From Penium margaritaceum (Eukaryota > Streptophyta > Zygnematophyceae > Desmidiales > Peniaceae): DNA of 64,000 nucleotides. The notes under the pieces were generated by a model. The model did not search any database. It saw nothing but the letters and a program-made list of their open reading frames with translations, and was not told the origin of the DNA. The stretch covers positions 227,732 to 291,731 of the forward strand of contig SZWC01000843.1 in NCBI GenBank assembly GCA_023375785.1, written 5' to 3'. Positions 35,080 to 49,112 of the stretch are shown piece after piece (the stretch's first letter is position 1; the number at the start of each line of letters is the position of its first letter). A program made the position numbers and the translations under genes.

Positions 35080-36003
35080 TGCTGTGTTTTGTGTAGGTTC
35101 TGAGTCTAAGCGTGAGCTTTTTGGTTGCCTCACGCTATGTTTCTGGAAGTGGAAGACAATTGCGAGACAGTCACTTTTGCGAAGGGAAGAATGCAATTTT
35201 GCACTAGTTTTTGAACATAGACATGACCTGAACATTTGTACAGCTAGTTATGAGCAATCCAACGCACCAAACCATGCGCGATTTGGATTATAGTAGCTTT
35301 AGCTACGTCATCCAAAGTGCAACACCCCAAATCAGTCGCTCAGTCGGCGTCACGCACCACGTCGCCCGCCGAGGCGCCCTCCGCCCTCACACACCAAGGA
35401 CCCATTAAAATGCCATTCCGGATGCGCAGATGTCCCTACACATAGTGGCGGCGCCCCTCGTGCCTTTGGGGTCTGTTTCGATGAGTTAATCATCGAGTTT
35501 GGTGATGGGGATTGATGTGGGTCGAAACCAGTTCGCGGACCTCCAGTGGGAATTTCGACACTACTGTACCAAACTGTACTACTGAGTTTTGCACTCCGAG
35601 CTAGGATGTTGGCTACGTCCCTCGGTAAAAAACTGCATTCCTGGAATCCGGCGGATCACCCACTGGACGCCTCGGCAGACCTTCCGGAACAAAATCCCAA
35701 GATGGCATTTTGTTACTCGTTCTGGTCGATTATTCACCGGAAGTCAAACCGCGGCCGGCTCCCAGAACTGCCGCGCACACCCCAACTTTGGAAGCCATTA
35801 TCTCCCTCGATACTAGTCCGATTCCGGTAAAACAACTTCCACCGGATTTAACATCTCATCAAATGATACGGGCTGTCCTTTATTTTTGGATCTAAGCAAT
35901 CATCAAGTCGCCAGATCCGTCGACAAGGAATTTCCTTTCTCTGGCGGCTCGTCGGCGCCTCTCGGCACCGCACTTGGGCATGCAGAGGGGCAAATCTACA
36001 ACA
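35080..36003 (-). repeat. copia-family LTR in minus orientation (924 bp, copy 2)
   Basis: A colinear duplicate of 21413-22336 with the same ends (TGTTG at 36003 on the minus strand, inner end at 35080) and the same joints to integrase DNA and satellite. Confidence 0.87.
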
Positions 36004-36008
36004 CTGTC

Positions 36009-39000
36009 GTAGTTTGATTGTTTGGTGTGTATAGTAGCCATAGCGTGCCACTATGTTTTGAAGTTCTTTGTCCTTTATAGTCGATGCATAGAGTTCCGGA
36101 ACCATTCTCTCCCTCTGACCATACGTTACTCGTGTTATGAGCTATCAGTGTTGACCAAACATAGTGGACTTCTTCGGTCATTATCAGTGACGTATGCATC
36201 CTTTGGTTGGTCACTTTGCATGCTAGACACACTGTGCCACTACTTGTTGAAGATCTTTGTACTTGCTAGTTGATAACTAGTTTTCCGAACCCATAGTTTC
36301 CCCCGCTGACCATTTGTGACTCGTGTTATGAGTTTTTGACATTGACCACACACTGTGAAATTCTTCTGGTCATGGTTAGTGACATATGCCTACTTTGGTA
36401 TGATACCGTACATGGTTACCGCGCCGTGTCATTGCGTATTGAAGGCCTTTGTGCTTTATAGTTGATAGCTAGTCTTCCCAAACCATTGTTACCCCCTCTA
36501 ACCATCTGTCACTCGTGTTGTGAGTTGTTAATATTGACCACATGAAGTGAAATTCATTGGTCATGGTCAGTAATATATGCATTCTTTGGTTGGTCACTGT
36601 GCATTGTTGCCACACTGTACGACTACATATTTGTACTTGCTAGTCGATAACTAGTATTCATGAACCATTATCTTTCACTCTGACCATTTGTGACTCGTGT
36701 TATGACTTGTCAACGTTTACCACGGATGGTGACATTGTTTGGTCATGGTCAGTGACATGTGCCTACTTTGGGTTATCATCGTGCATGGTAATCACACCGT
36801 GCCACAACCTATTGAATGGCCTTGTGTTTGCTATTTAATAAATGGTGTTCCCAAACCATTGTTGCCCCCTCGGACCATTTGTGACTCGTAATATGAGTTG
36901 TCAGCGTTGACCACACACGGCAGATTTCTTTGGTCAAAGCCAGTACATATGCCTACTTTGGTCGGTCATTTTTTGCATGGTAGCCACACCGTGCTACTAC
37001 TGATTGAAGGTCGTTGTATTTGCTATATGAGAACTGATATTCATAGACCATTGTTTCCCCCTCTGATCGTTCGTGACTCGTGTTATGATTGGTGGACGTC
37101 CAGCACCCATGTTGAAATTCTTTGGTCATGGTCAGTGACATATGCTTAGTTTGGTCGATTGGTGTGCATAATAGCCACACCGTGCCACTACGTATTGAGG
37201 TTAATTGTCCTTTCTAGTCAATACATATGGTTCCCAAACAATTGTCTCTCCCTCTGACCAATTGTGACTCTGTTTATTAGTTGTCTTTGTTGACCACACG
37301 TAGTGGACATCTTCGGTTGTAGTCAGTGACGTATGCATCCTTTGGTTGGTCACTGTGCACGCTAGCCACACCATGCCACTACTTGTTGAATGTCTTTGTA
37401 CTTGCTAGTTGATAACCAGTGTTCCCAGCCTATTGTTTCCCCCTGTGACCATTTGTGACTCGTGTTATGAGCTTTCAATGTTGACCACACACTGTGAAAT
37501 TCTTTTGGTCATGGTTGGTGACATATGCCTACTTTGGTTTGTCACAGTACATGGTTACCATGCTGTGTCACTACGTATTGAAGGTCTTTGTGCTCTCTGG
37601 TTGATAGCTTATTCTTCCCAGACCATTGTTACTCCCTTTGACTATCTGTGACTCGTGTTGTGAGTTGTCAACGTTGAAGTGAAGTTATTTGGTCATAGTC
37701 AATGACATATGCATACTTTGGGTGGTCACTGTGCATTGTAGGCACACAGTGCCACTACATATGGAAGGTGTTAGTACTATCTAGTCAATAGCTATTCTTC
37801 ACAAACCATTATCTTTCACTCCAACCATTTGTGACTCGTGTTATGAGGTGTCAACGTTTACCACCCATAGTGACATTCTTTGGTCATGGTCAATGACATA
37901 TGCCTACTTTGGGTGGTCATCGTGCATGGTATCCACACAGTGCCACCACTTATTGAAGTTCCATGTGCTTGCTAGTTGATACCTGGTGTTCCTAATCCAT
38001 CGTTTTCCCCTCTGACCATTTGTGACTTGTATTATAAGTTGTCAACATTAACCACACACAGCGGATTTCTTTGCTCAAAGGCAGTACATATGCCTATTTT
38101 GGTTGGTCATTGTGCATGGTAGCCACACCGTGCTAATACTGATTGAAGGTCGATACACTCGCTAGTTGAGAACTGACATTCCCAGACCATTGTTTCCCCA
38201 TCTGACCATTCGTGACTCGTGTTATGGTTGGTGGACGTTGACCACCCATGTTGAAATTCTTTGGTCATGGTCAGTGACATATGCCTATTTTGGTTTATTG
38301 GTGAGCATAGTAGCCACACCGTGCCACTACATATTGAACTTCTTTGTCCTTCCTATTCCATACATAGGGTTCCCAAACCATTGATTCTCCCTCTGACCAT
38401 TTGTGACTCGTGTTACGAGTTGTCAATGTCGACCACACAAAATGGACCACACATTGTAACCACACTGTACAACTACATATTGAAGGTATTTGTACTTGCT
38501 AGTCAATAACTAGTATTCACAAACTATTATCGTCCACTCTTACCATTTGTGACTCCTGTTATGAGCTGTCAACGTTTACCAAACATAGTGACATTCTTTG
38601 GTCATGGTCAGTAACATATGCCTACTTTGGTTGGTTATCGTGCATGGTATCCACACCATGCCACCACTTAATGGAGTTCTTTGTGCTTGCTAGTTTATAC
38701 TTGTTGTTCCCAATCCATCGTTTCCCCTCTGACCATTTGTGACTCGTATTATGAGTCGTCAACAGTTACCACACACAGCGGATTTCTTTTGTCAAAGGCA
38801 GTACATATGCCTATTCTGGTCGGTCACTGTGCATGGTAGCCACACCGTGCTAATACCGACTGACTGTCGATACACTTGCTAGTTGAGAACTGATATTCAT
38901 AGACCATTGTTCCCCCTCTGACCATTCGTGACTCGTGTTATGGTTGGTGGACGCTGACCACCCATGTTGAAAATCTTTGGTCATGGTCAGTGACATATGC

Positions 39001-42000
39001 CTAGTTTGGTTTATATGTGTGCATAGTAGCCACACTGTGCCATTCCGTATTGAAGTTCTTTGTCCTTTCTATTCCGTACACAGAGTTCCAAAACCATTGT
39101 CTCTCCCTCTGACCAATTGTGACTCGTGTTATAAGTTGTCAATGTTGACCACACATAATGGAGCACACAGTTTAGCCACACTGTACCACTACATATTGAA
39201 GGTATTTGTACTTGCTAGTCGATAACTAGTATTCACAAACCATTATCTTCTACTCTGACCCTTTATGACTTGTGTTATAAATTGTCAAAGTTTACCACAC
39301 GTAGTGACATAATTTGGTCATGGTCAGTGACATATGCCTGCTTTGGTTGGTCATCGTGCATGGTATCCACACCGTGCCACAACGTTTTGAAGGTCGTTGT
39401 GCTTGCTAGTTGAAACTTGTTGTTCCCAAACCATCATTTCCCCATCTGACCATTTGTGGCTCGTATTATGAGTTGTCAACGTTGACCACACACACCGGAT
39501 TTCATTGGTCATAGACAGTACATATGCATGCTTTGGTCGGTCATTGTGCATGTTAGTTACGCCGTGCTACTGCTGATTGAAGGTCGTTGTACTTGCTAGT
39601 TGATAACTGATATTTCCAGACCATTGTTTCCCCCTCCGACCGCTCGTGACTGGTGTTATGGTTGGTGAACGTTGACCATCCATCTTGAAATTATTCGGTC
39701 ATGGTCAGTGACACATGCCTTGTTTGGTTGTTCAGTGTGCACAGTAGGCACACCGTGCCACTATGTTTTTAAGTTCTTTGTCCTTTATAGTCAATACATA
39801 GGGTTCCAAACCATTGTCTCTCCCTCTGACCACTAGTGACTTGAATTATGAGTTGTCAATGTTGACCACACAAAGTGGACTTCTCCGGTCATTGTCAGTG
39901 ACGTATGCGTCCTTTGGTTGGTCACTGTGCCCGCTAGCCACACCGTGCCACTACTTGTTGAAGATCTTTGTACTTGGTAGTTGTTTACTGTTATTCTGAA
40001 TCCATTGTTACCCCCTCTGACCATTTGTGACTCGTGTTATGAGATTTCAACATCGACCACGCACTCTGAAAGTATTCTGGTCATGGTTAGTGGCATATGC
40101 CTTCTTTGGTTTGTTAGTGTACATGGCTACCACGCCGTGTCACTATGTATTGAAGGTCTTTGTGCTTTCTAGTTGATAGCTAGTCTTCCCGAACCATTGT
40201 TTTCCCCTCTAGATATCCGTTACTTGTTGTCTGAGTTGTCAATGTTCACCACATGAAGTGAAATACTTTGGTCATGGTCAGTGACATATGCATACCTTGG
40301 TTGGTCAATGTGCATTCTAGCCACACCGTGTCACTACATATTGAAGATATTGGTACTTGATAGTCAATAACTAGTATTCACAAACCATTCTCTTCCACCC
40401 TGACCATTTGTGACTCGTTTCATTAGTTGTCCAAGTTCACCACACATAGTGACATTCTTTGTTCATGGTCAGGGACATATGTCTACTTTGGTTGGTCATC
40501 GTGCATGGTATCAATACCGTGCCACAACGTACTGAAGGTCCATGTGCTAGCTAAATGATACCTTGTGTTCCCAAACCATTGATTTCCCGCCCGACCATTT
40601 GTGACTCGTATTATGAGTTGCCAGCGTTGAATACACACAACGGGTTTCTTTGGTCAAAGCCAGTACATATGCCTACTTTGGTCGGTCATCGTGCATTGTA
40701 GCCACACCGTGCTACTAGTGATTTAAGGTCGTTGTTTTTTTGCTAGTTGAAAACTGACATTCTCAGACCATTGCTTTCCCCTCGGACCATTTGTGACTCG
40801 TGTTATGGTTGGTGAACGTTGACCACCAATGTTAAATTTCTTTCATCATGGTCAATGACATATGCCTAGTTTGGTTGTTTGGCATGCATAGTAGCCACAC
40901 CGTGCCAATACGTATTGAAGTTATTTGTCCTTTCTATTGGATACAAAGGGTTTTCAAACCATTGTCCCGCCATCTGACAATTTGTGACTTATGTCATGAG
41001 TTGTCAATGTTGACCACTCATAGTGGACTTGTTTGGTCATAGTCAGTGACGTATGCATCCTTTGGTTGGTCACTGTGCATGCTAGCCATACCGTGCCACT
41101 ACTTGTTAAAGGTCTTTGTACTTTTTAGTTGATAACTAGTGTTCCCCACCCATTGCCTCCCCCTGAGACCATTTGTGATTCGTGTTATGAGTATTCAACG
41201 TTGACTACACACTATGAAATTTGTTTGGTCATGGTCGGTGACATGTGCCTACTTTGGTTGGTCATTGTACATGGTTACCATGCCATGTCACTACGTATTG
41301 AAGGTCTTTGTGCTTTCCACTTGATAGCAAGTCTTTCCAAACCATTGTTACCCCCTCATACTATCTGTGACTCGTGTTGTGAGTTGTCAACATTGACCAC
41401 ATGGAGTGAAATCCTTTAGTAATGGTGAGCGACACATGCATACTTTGGTTGCTCACCGTGCATCGTAGCCACACTGTGCTACTACATATGAAAGGTAGTT
41501 GTACTTGCTACTCGATAACTAGTATTCACAGACCAATATCTTCCAATCTGACCATTTGTGACTCGTGTTATGAGATGTCAAAGTTTACCACACAGAGTGT
41601 CATTATTTGGTCATGGTCAGTGACACATGCCTACTTTGGTTGGTCAACATGCATGGTATGTACACCGTGCCACACTGTATTGAAGGTTGTTGTGCGTGCT
41701 AGTTCATACCTGGTGTTCCCAAACCATTGTCCCCCTCTGACCAGTTTTTACTCGTATCATGAGTTGTCAATGTTGACCACACACAGCGGATTTCTTTGGT
41801 CAAAGACAGTGCATATGCCTACTTTGGTCGGTCATTGTGCATGGTAGCCACATCATGCTACTGCTGATTGAAGGTCGTCGTACTTGCTAGTTGAGAACTG
41901 ATATTCCCAGACCATTGTTTCCCCCTCTGACCATTTGTGACTCGTGTTATGCTTGGTATACGTTAACCATCCATATTGAAATTATTTGGGCATGGTGAGT

Positions 42001-45000
42001 GAGATATGCCTAGTTTGGTTGTTTGGTGTGCATAGTAGCCATACCGTGTCACTACGTGTTGAAGTTCTTTGTCCTTTATAGTCGATACATAGAGTTCCCA
42101 ATCCATTGTCTCTCCCTCTGACCATACGTGACTCGTGTTATGAGTCATCAATGTTGACCAAACGTAGTGGACTTCTTCGGTCGTAATCAGTTACGTATGC
42201 ATCCATTGGTTGGTCACTATGCACGCTAGCCACACTGTGCCACTACGTCTTGAAGACCTATGTACTTGCTAGTTGATAACTAGATTTCCGAACCCATAGT
42301 TTCCCCCTCCGACCATTTGTGACTTGTGTTATGAGTTTTCAACGTTGACCACACATTGTGAAATTCTTCTGGTCATGGTTAGTGACATGTGCCTACTTTG
42401 GTTTGTCATTGTACATGGTTACCGCGCCGTGTCACTACGTATTGAAGTTCTTTGTGCTTTCTAGTTGATAGCTAGTCTTCCCAAACCATTAGTTCCCCCT
42501 CTGACTATCTGTGACTCGTGTTGTGAGTTGTCAACATTGACCACATGAAGTGAAATTCTCTCGTCATGGTCAGTGACATATGCATACTTTGGTTGGTCAT
42601 TGTGCATTGTAGCCACACTGTGCCACTACACATTGAAGACATTGGTACTTGCTAGTGGATAACTGGTATTCAATAACGGTTATCTTCCACTCTGACCACT
42701 TGTGACTCGTTTAATGCCTTGTCAACGTTAATCACGCATAGTGACATTCTTTTCTCATGGTCAGTGACATATGCCTACTTTGGCTGGTCATCGTGCATGG
42801 TATCCAGACCGTGCCACAACATATTGAAGGTCCGTGTGCTCGCTAGCTGATACCTGGTATTCCCAAACCACTGATTCCCCCTCTGGCCATTTGAGGGTCG
42901 TATTATGAGTTGTCAATGTTGACCACACAAAGCGGATTTCTTTGGTCAAAGCCAGTGCATATGCCCACTTTGGTCGGTCATTGTGCATGGTAGCGACACG
43001 GTGCTACTACTGATTGAAGGTTGTTAGCTTTTTGCTAGTTGAGAACTAATATTCCCAGACCACTGTTTCCCCCTCGAACCATTTGTGACTCGTGTTATGG
43101 TTGGTAAACGTTGACCACCCATTTTGAAATTCTTTGGTCATGGTCAGTGACATATGCCTAGTTTGGTTGTTTTGTGTGCATAGTAGCCACACCCTGCCAC
43201 TGCGCATTGAAGTTATTTGTCCTTTCTATTTGATACATAGGGTTAGAGAACCATTGCCCCTCCCTCTCACCATACGTGACTTGTGTTATTAGTTATCAAT
43301 GTTGACCAAACGTAGTGGACTTCTTCGGTCATAATCAGTTACGTATGCATCCTTTGATTGGTCACTGTCCACGCCAGCCACACCGTACCACTACATCTTA
43401 AAGGTATTTGTACTTGCTAGTTGATAACTAGTGTTCCCAGCCCATTGTTTCCCCCTCAAACCATTTGTGATTTGTGTTATGAGTTTTCAACGTTGACTAC
43501 ACATTTTGAAATTATTTTGGCCATGGTCGGTAACATATTCCTACTTTGGCTGGTCACTGTACATGGTTTCCACGCAGTGGCACTACGTTTTGAAGGTCTT
43601 TGTGCTTTCAACTTGATATCTACTCTTCCCGGCCCATTGTTACCCCCTCTGACTATCTGCGACTCCTGTTGTGAGCTGTCGACGTTGACCACGTGAAGTG
43701 AAATGTTTTGGTCATGGTTAGCGACACATGCATGCTTTGGTTGGTCACCATGCATTGTAGCCACACTGTGCCACTACATATTGAAGGTATTTGTACTTGC
43801 CACTCGATATCTACTATTCACAAACCATTATCTTCCACTCTAACCATTTGTGACTTGTCTTATGAGTTGTCAAAGTTTACCACACTTAGTGATATCATTT
43901 GGTCATGGTCAGTGACATATGCCTACTTTGGTTGGTCTTCGTGCATGGTATCCACACCGTGCCACAACGTATTGAAGGTCCTTGTGCTTGCTAGTTGACA
44001 CCTGGTGTTTCCAAACCATTGTTTCCCCCACTCACCATTTGTGACTCGTATTATGAGGTGTCAACGTTGACACACAGCGGATTTCTTTGGTCAAAGGCAG
44101 TACATATGCCTACTTTGGCCGGTCATTGTGCATGGTAGCCACACCGTGCTACTGCTGAATGAAGGTCGTTGTACTTGCTAGTTGAGAGCTGATATTCCCA
44201 GACCATTGTTTCCCCCTCCGACCGTTTGTGGCTTGTGTTATCGTTGGTGAACGTTGACCATCCATATTGAAAGTATTTGGTCATGGTCAGTGACATCTGC
44301 CTTGTTTGGTTGTTTGGTGCGCATAGTAGCCACACCGTGCCACTACGTATTTAAGTTCTTTGTCCTTTTCTAGTCAATACATAGGGATTTAAACCATTGT
44401 CTCTCCCTCTGACCATCTGTGACTCGTGATATGAGCTGTCAATGTTGACCACACATAGTGAACTTCTTCGGTCATAGTCAATGACGTATGCATCATTTGG
44501 TTGGTCACTGTGCACGCTAGCCACACCATGCCACTACTTGTTGAAGGTCGTTGTCCTTGCTAGTTGACAACTAGTGTTCCCAATCCATTGTTCCCCCCTC
44601 TGACCATTTGTGACTTGTGTTATGAGTTTTCAATGTTGACCACACACTATGAAAATCATTTGGACATGGTTAGTGACATATGCCTACTTTGGTTTGTCAC
44701 TGTACATGGTTACCACGCCGTGTCACCACGTATTGAAGGTTTTTGTGCTTCCAGGTTGATAGCTAGTATTGCCAAACCATTGTTACCCCCCCCCCCCTCT
44801 AACTATATGTGACTCGTGTTGTGGGTTGTCAACGTTGACCACATTATGTGAATTTCGTTGGTCATGGTCAGTGATTCATGCCTACTTTGGTTGGTCATCC
44901 TCCATGGTATCCACACGGTGCCACAACTTTGTGAAGGTCCTTGTGCTTGCTAGTTGATACCTGGTATTCCCAAACCTTTGTTTCCCCACGTGACCAATTG

Positions 45001-48000
45001 TGACTCGTATTATGAGTTGTCAACGTTGAACACACACAGCGGATTTCTTTGGACAAAGGCAACACATATGCCTAGTTTGGTCAGTCATTGTGCATGGTAG
45101 CCACACTGAGCTACGAATGATTGAAGGTCACTGTACTTATTAGTTTAAAACTGATATTCCCCGACCATTGTTTCCCCCTCTAATGTGTGTGACTCGTGTT
45201 ATGGTTGGTAAACGTTGACCACCCATATTGAACTTCTCTGGTCATGGTCAGTGACATGCCTAGTTTGGTTGTTTGGTGCGCATAGTAGCCACGCGTTTCC
45301 ACTACGTACTGAAGTTCTTTGTCCTTTCTTGTCAATACATAAGGTGCTCAAGCCATTGTCTCTCCCTTTGACCATTTGTGACTCGTGTTATGAGTTGTCA
45401 ATGTTGACCACACATAATGGACTTCTTCGCTCATAGTCAGTGACATATGCATCCTATGGTTGGTCACTATGCACGCTAGCCATACCGTGCCACTACTTGT
45501 TGATAACCAGTGTTCCCAACCCATTGTTTCCCCCTCTAACCGTTTATGACTCGTGTTATGAGTTTTCAACGTTGACCACTATGAAACTCGTTTGGTCATG
45601 GTTAGTGACATATGCCTACTTTGATTTGTCACTGTATATGGTTACCACATTGTGTCACTACATATTGAAGGTCTTTGTACTTTCTAGTTGATAGCTAGTA
45701 TTCATAAACCATTGTCAGCCCCCTCTGACTATCTGTGACTCGTGTTGTGTGTTGTCAACGTTGACCACATGAAGTGAAATTCTTTGGTCATGGTCAGTGA
45801 CATGCATTTTCTGGTTGGTCACTGTGCATTGTAGCCACGCTTTGCCACTACATATGAAGGTATTTGTATTTTCTAGTCAATAACTAGTATTCACAAACCA
45901 TTATCTTCCACTCACACCATTAGTGCCTCGTGTTATGAGCTGTCAAAGTTTACCACACATCGTGACATTCTGTGGTCATGGTCAGTGACATATGCCTACT
46001 TTGGCTGGTGACGGTGCACGATATCCACACCGTGCCACAATGTATTAAAGGTCCTTGTGCTTGCTAGTTGATACAAGGTGTCCCAAACCATGGATTCACC
46101 CTCTGACCATTTGTGACTCGTATTATGAGTTGTCAAAGTTGACCACACACAGCAGATTCCTGTGGACAAAGGCAATACATATGCCTACTTTGGTCGGTCA
46201 TTGGTGATGGTAGCCACACCGTGCTACTACTGATTGAAGGTCGTTGATTTTTTTTCTAGTTGCGAACTGATATTCTCAGACCATTGTTCCCCATCTGACC
46301 ATCTGTGATACGTGTTGTGCTTGGTGTACGTTGACCACTCATGTTGAAATTCTTTGGTCATGGTCAGTGACATAGTTTGGTTGTTTGGTGTGCATAGTAG
46401 CCACACCGTGCCACTACATATTGAAGTTCTTTGCCCTCTCTATTCAATACATATGGTTCCCAAACCATTATCTCTCCCTCTGACCATTTGTGTCATGTGT
46501 TATGAGAGCTCAATGTTGACCATATAGGATGGACTTCTTCTGTCATAGTCAGTGACGTGTGCATCCTTTTATTGTTCACTGTGCATGCTAGCCATACCGC
46601 GTCACTAATTGTTGAAGGTATTTGTACTTGCTAGTTGCTAACTAGTGTTCGAATCCATTAAATTCCCCTCTAACCATTTGTGACTCGTGTTATGAGTTTT
46701 CAACGTTGACCACACACTGTTGAATTCATTTGGTCATGGACGGTGACATATGCCTACGTTGGTTGGTCATTGTACATGGTTACCACGCCGTGTCACTACG
46801 TGTTGAAGGTCTTTGTGCTGTCTAGTTGATAGCTAGTCTCCCCAAACCATTGTCACCCCCTCTGAATATCTATGACTTGTGTTGTGAGTTGTCAACATTG
46901 ACCACATGAAGTGAATTTCCTTGGTCATGGCCAGTGACATGGTCAGTGCATTATTTGGTTGGTCACTATGCATTGTAGTCACACTATGCCACTACATATT
47001 GAAGGTTTTTGTACTTGCTAGTCAATTACTAGTATTCACAGACCGTTATCATCCATGTTGACCATTTCTGACTCATGTTATGAGTTATCAACGTTTACGA
47101 CAGAGAGACATTCTTTGGTCATAGTCAGTGACATATGGCTACTTTGATTGGTCATCGTGCATGGTATCCACACTGTGCCACATCTTATTGAAGGTCCTTG
47201 GTCTTGCTAGTTCACACCTGGTGTTCCCAAACCATTGTGTCCCTCTCTGACCATTTGTGACTCGTATTATGAGTTGTCAACGTTGACCACACACAGCGGA
47301 TTTCTTTGGTGAAATGCAGTACATGTGCCTACTTTGGTCGGTCATTGTGCATGGTAGCCACACCGTGCTACTACTGATTGAAGAACGTTGTACTTACTAG
47401 GTGAGAACTGATATTCCCAGACCATTGTTTCCCCACCTGACCGTTTGTGACTCGTTTTATGGTTAGTGGATGTTAACCACCCATATTGAAATTATGTGGT
47501 CATGGTCAGTGACATATGCTTAGTTTGATTATTTGATGTGCATAGTAGGAACACCGTGCCACTACGTTTTGAAGTTCTTTGTCCTTTCTAGTCGATACAT
47601 GGGGTCCCAAACCATTGTCTCTCCCTCACACCATTTGTGACTTATGTTATCAGCTGTCAATGCTGACCACACGTAGTAGACTTCTCCGGTCATAGTCCGT
47701 GGCAAATGCATCCTTTGGTTGGTCACTATGCACACTAGCCACACCATGCCACTACTTGTTGAATGTTTTTGAACTTGCTAGTTGATAACTAGTGTTCCCA
47801 ACGCATTGTTACCCCCTCTAACCATTTGCGACTCGTGTTATGAGTTTTCAACGTAGACCACACACTGTGAATTTCTTTTGGTCATGGTAAGTGACATATG
47901 CCGACTTTTGTTTGTCACTATACATGGTTACCACGTCGTGTCACTACGTATTGAAGGTCATTGTGCTTTCTAGTTGATAGCTAGTATTCCCAAACCATTT

Positions 48001-49112
48001 CTACCCACTTTGACTATCTGTGACTTGTTTTGTGAGTTGTCAATGCTGACCACATGAAGTAAAACTCGTTGGTCATGGTGAGTGACATATGCATACTTTA
48101 GTTGGTCACTGTGCACGGTAGTCACACTGTGCCACTACATATTCAAGGTACTTCTACTTTCTAGTCGATAACTAGTATTCACAAACCATTATCTTCCACT
48201 CTGACCATTTGTGACTCGTGTTATGGGTTGTCAACGTTTACCACACTTAGTGACATTATTTGGTCATGGTCAGTGACGTATGCCTACTTTGATCGTCGTC
48301 GTGCATGGTATCCACGCCGTGCTACAACTTATTGAAGGTCCGTGTGCTTTCTAGTTGATATATAGTGTTCCCAAACCATTGTTTCCCCCTCTAACCATTT
48401 GTGATTCGTATTATGAGTTGTCCACGTTGACCACACACATCGGATTTGTTTGGTGAAAGGCAGTACATGTGCCTACTTTGGTCGATCATTACGCATGGTA
48501 GCCACACCGTGCTACTACTGATTGAGGGGCGTTGTACTTGCCATTTGATAACTGATATTCCCATACCATTGTTTCCCCCTCTGACCGTTTGTGACTCATG
48601 TTATGGTTTGTGAACGTTGACCACCCATATTGAAACTCTTTGGTCATGGTCAGTGATGTATGCATCTTTTCATTGGTCACTGTGGACGCTAGCCACACCG
48701 TGCCACTACTTGTTGACAATCTTTGCACTTGCTAGTTTATAACTAGTGTTCCCAACCCATTGTTTCCCCCTCTGACCATTTGTGACTCGTGTTATGAGTT
48801 TTCAATGTTGACCACACAGAGTAAAATTCTTCTGGTCATGGTTAGTGACATATGCCTACTTTGGTTTCTCACTGTACACGGTTACCACGCCGTGTGACTA
48901 CGTATTGAAGGTATTTGTGCTTTCTAGTTGATAGATAGTCTTCCCAATTCTTTGTTACCCCCTTTGACTACCCGTGACTTGTGTTGTGAGTTATCAACAT
49001 TGACCACATGAAATGCAATTCTTTGGTCATTGTTGGTGATATATGCACATTTGGCTGGTCACTGTGCAGTGTAGCCACACTGTGCCACTACATGTGGAAG
49101 GTATTTGTACTT
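36009..49112 (+). repeat. satellite block 3
   Basis: About 68 monomers of the A-F series. It contains the duplicate of the shortened HOR at 38082-39515 and the right end of the segmental duplication at 40571. At 42000-43100 a run close to 22343-23400 preserves the B monomer intact, so it serves as an uninterrupted reference for the right joint of the islands. At about 48650 an A monomer passes straight into C, so one B is missing. A run of C lies at about 44787-44799. It ends inside an E monomer at GTATTTGTACT. Confidence 0.97.
38082..39515 (+). repeat. shortened HOR variant, two tandem units (copy 2)
   Basis: A-type starts at 38082, 38799 and 39516, with the same B/E joints near 38443 and 39163. 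This is the duplicate of 24425-25859. Confidence 0.9.

Larger units (their letters stand above)
30766..36008 (-). mobile_element. island 2: duplicated integrase/Cys-rich element remnant with LTR
   Basis: A colinear copy of island 1 at an offset of about 13,670 bp, including both satellite joints. It shares the TAG in the integrase core, the one-base deletion in the Cys-rich region and the first TAG of the Cys-rich frame. It has its own later stops, several at codons that are CAG in island 1. Confidence 0.85.
26905..40571 (+). repeat. tandem segmental duplication, copy 2 (~13.67 kb)
   Basis: This is the second copy of the unit described for 13221-26904. It begins inside a B-type monomer at the CAAACC box and ends at the same box of an intact F monomer at 40572. 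That is what one unequal exchange between a B and an F monomer would leave. The islands differ by about 5% by eye in samples I compared. Confidence 0.75.

Noticed and set aside
44787-44799. Run of C as a possible signal
   Set aside because: It is a single homopolymer expansion in the D-monomer ACCCCCTC box, ordinary slippage or a sequencing effect.
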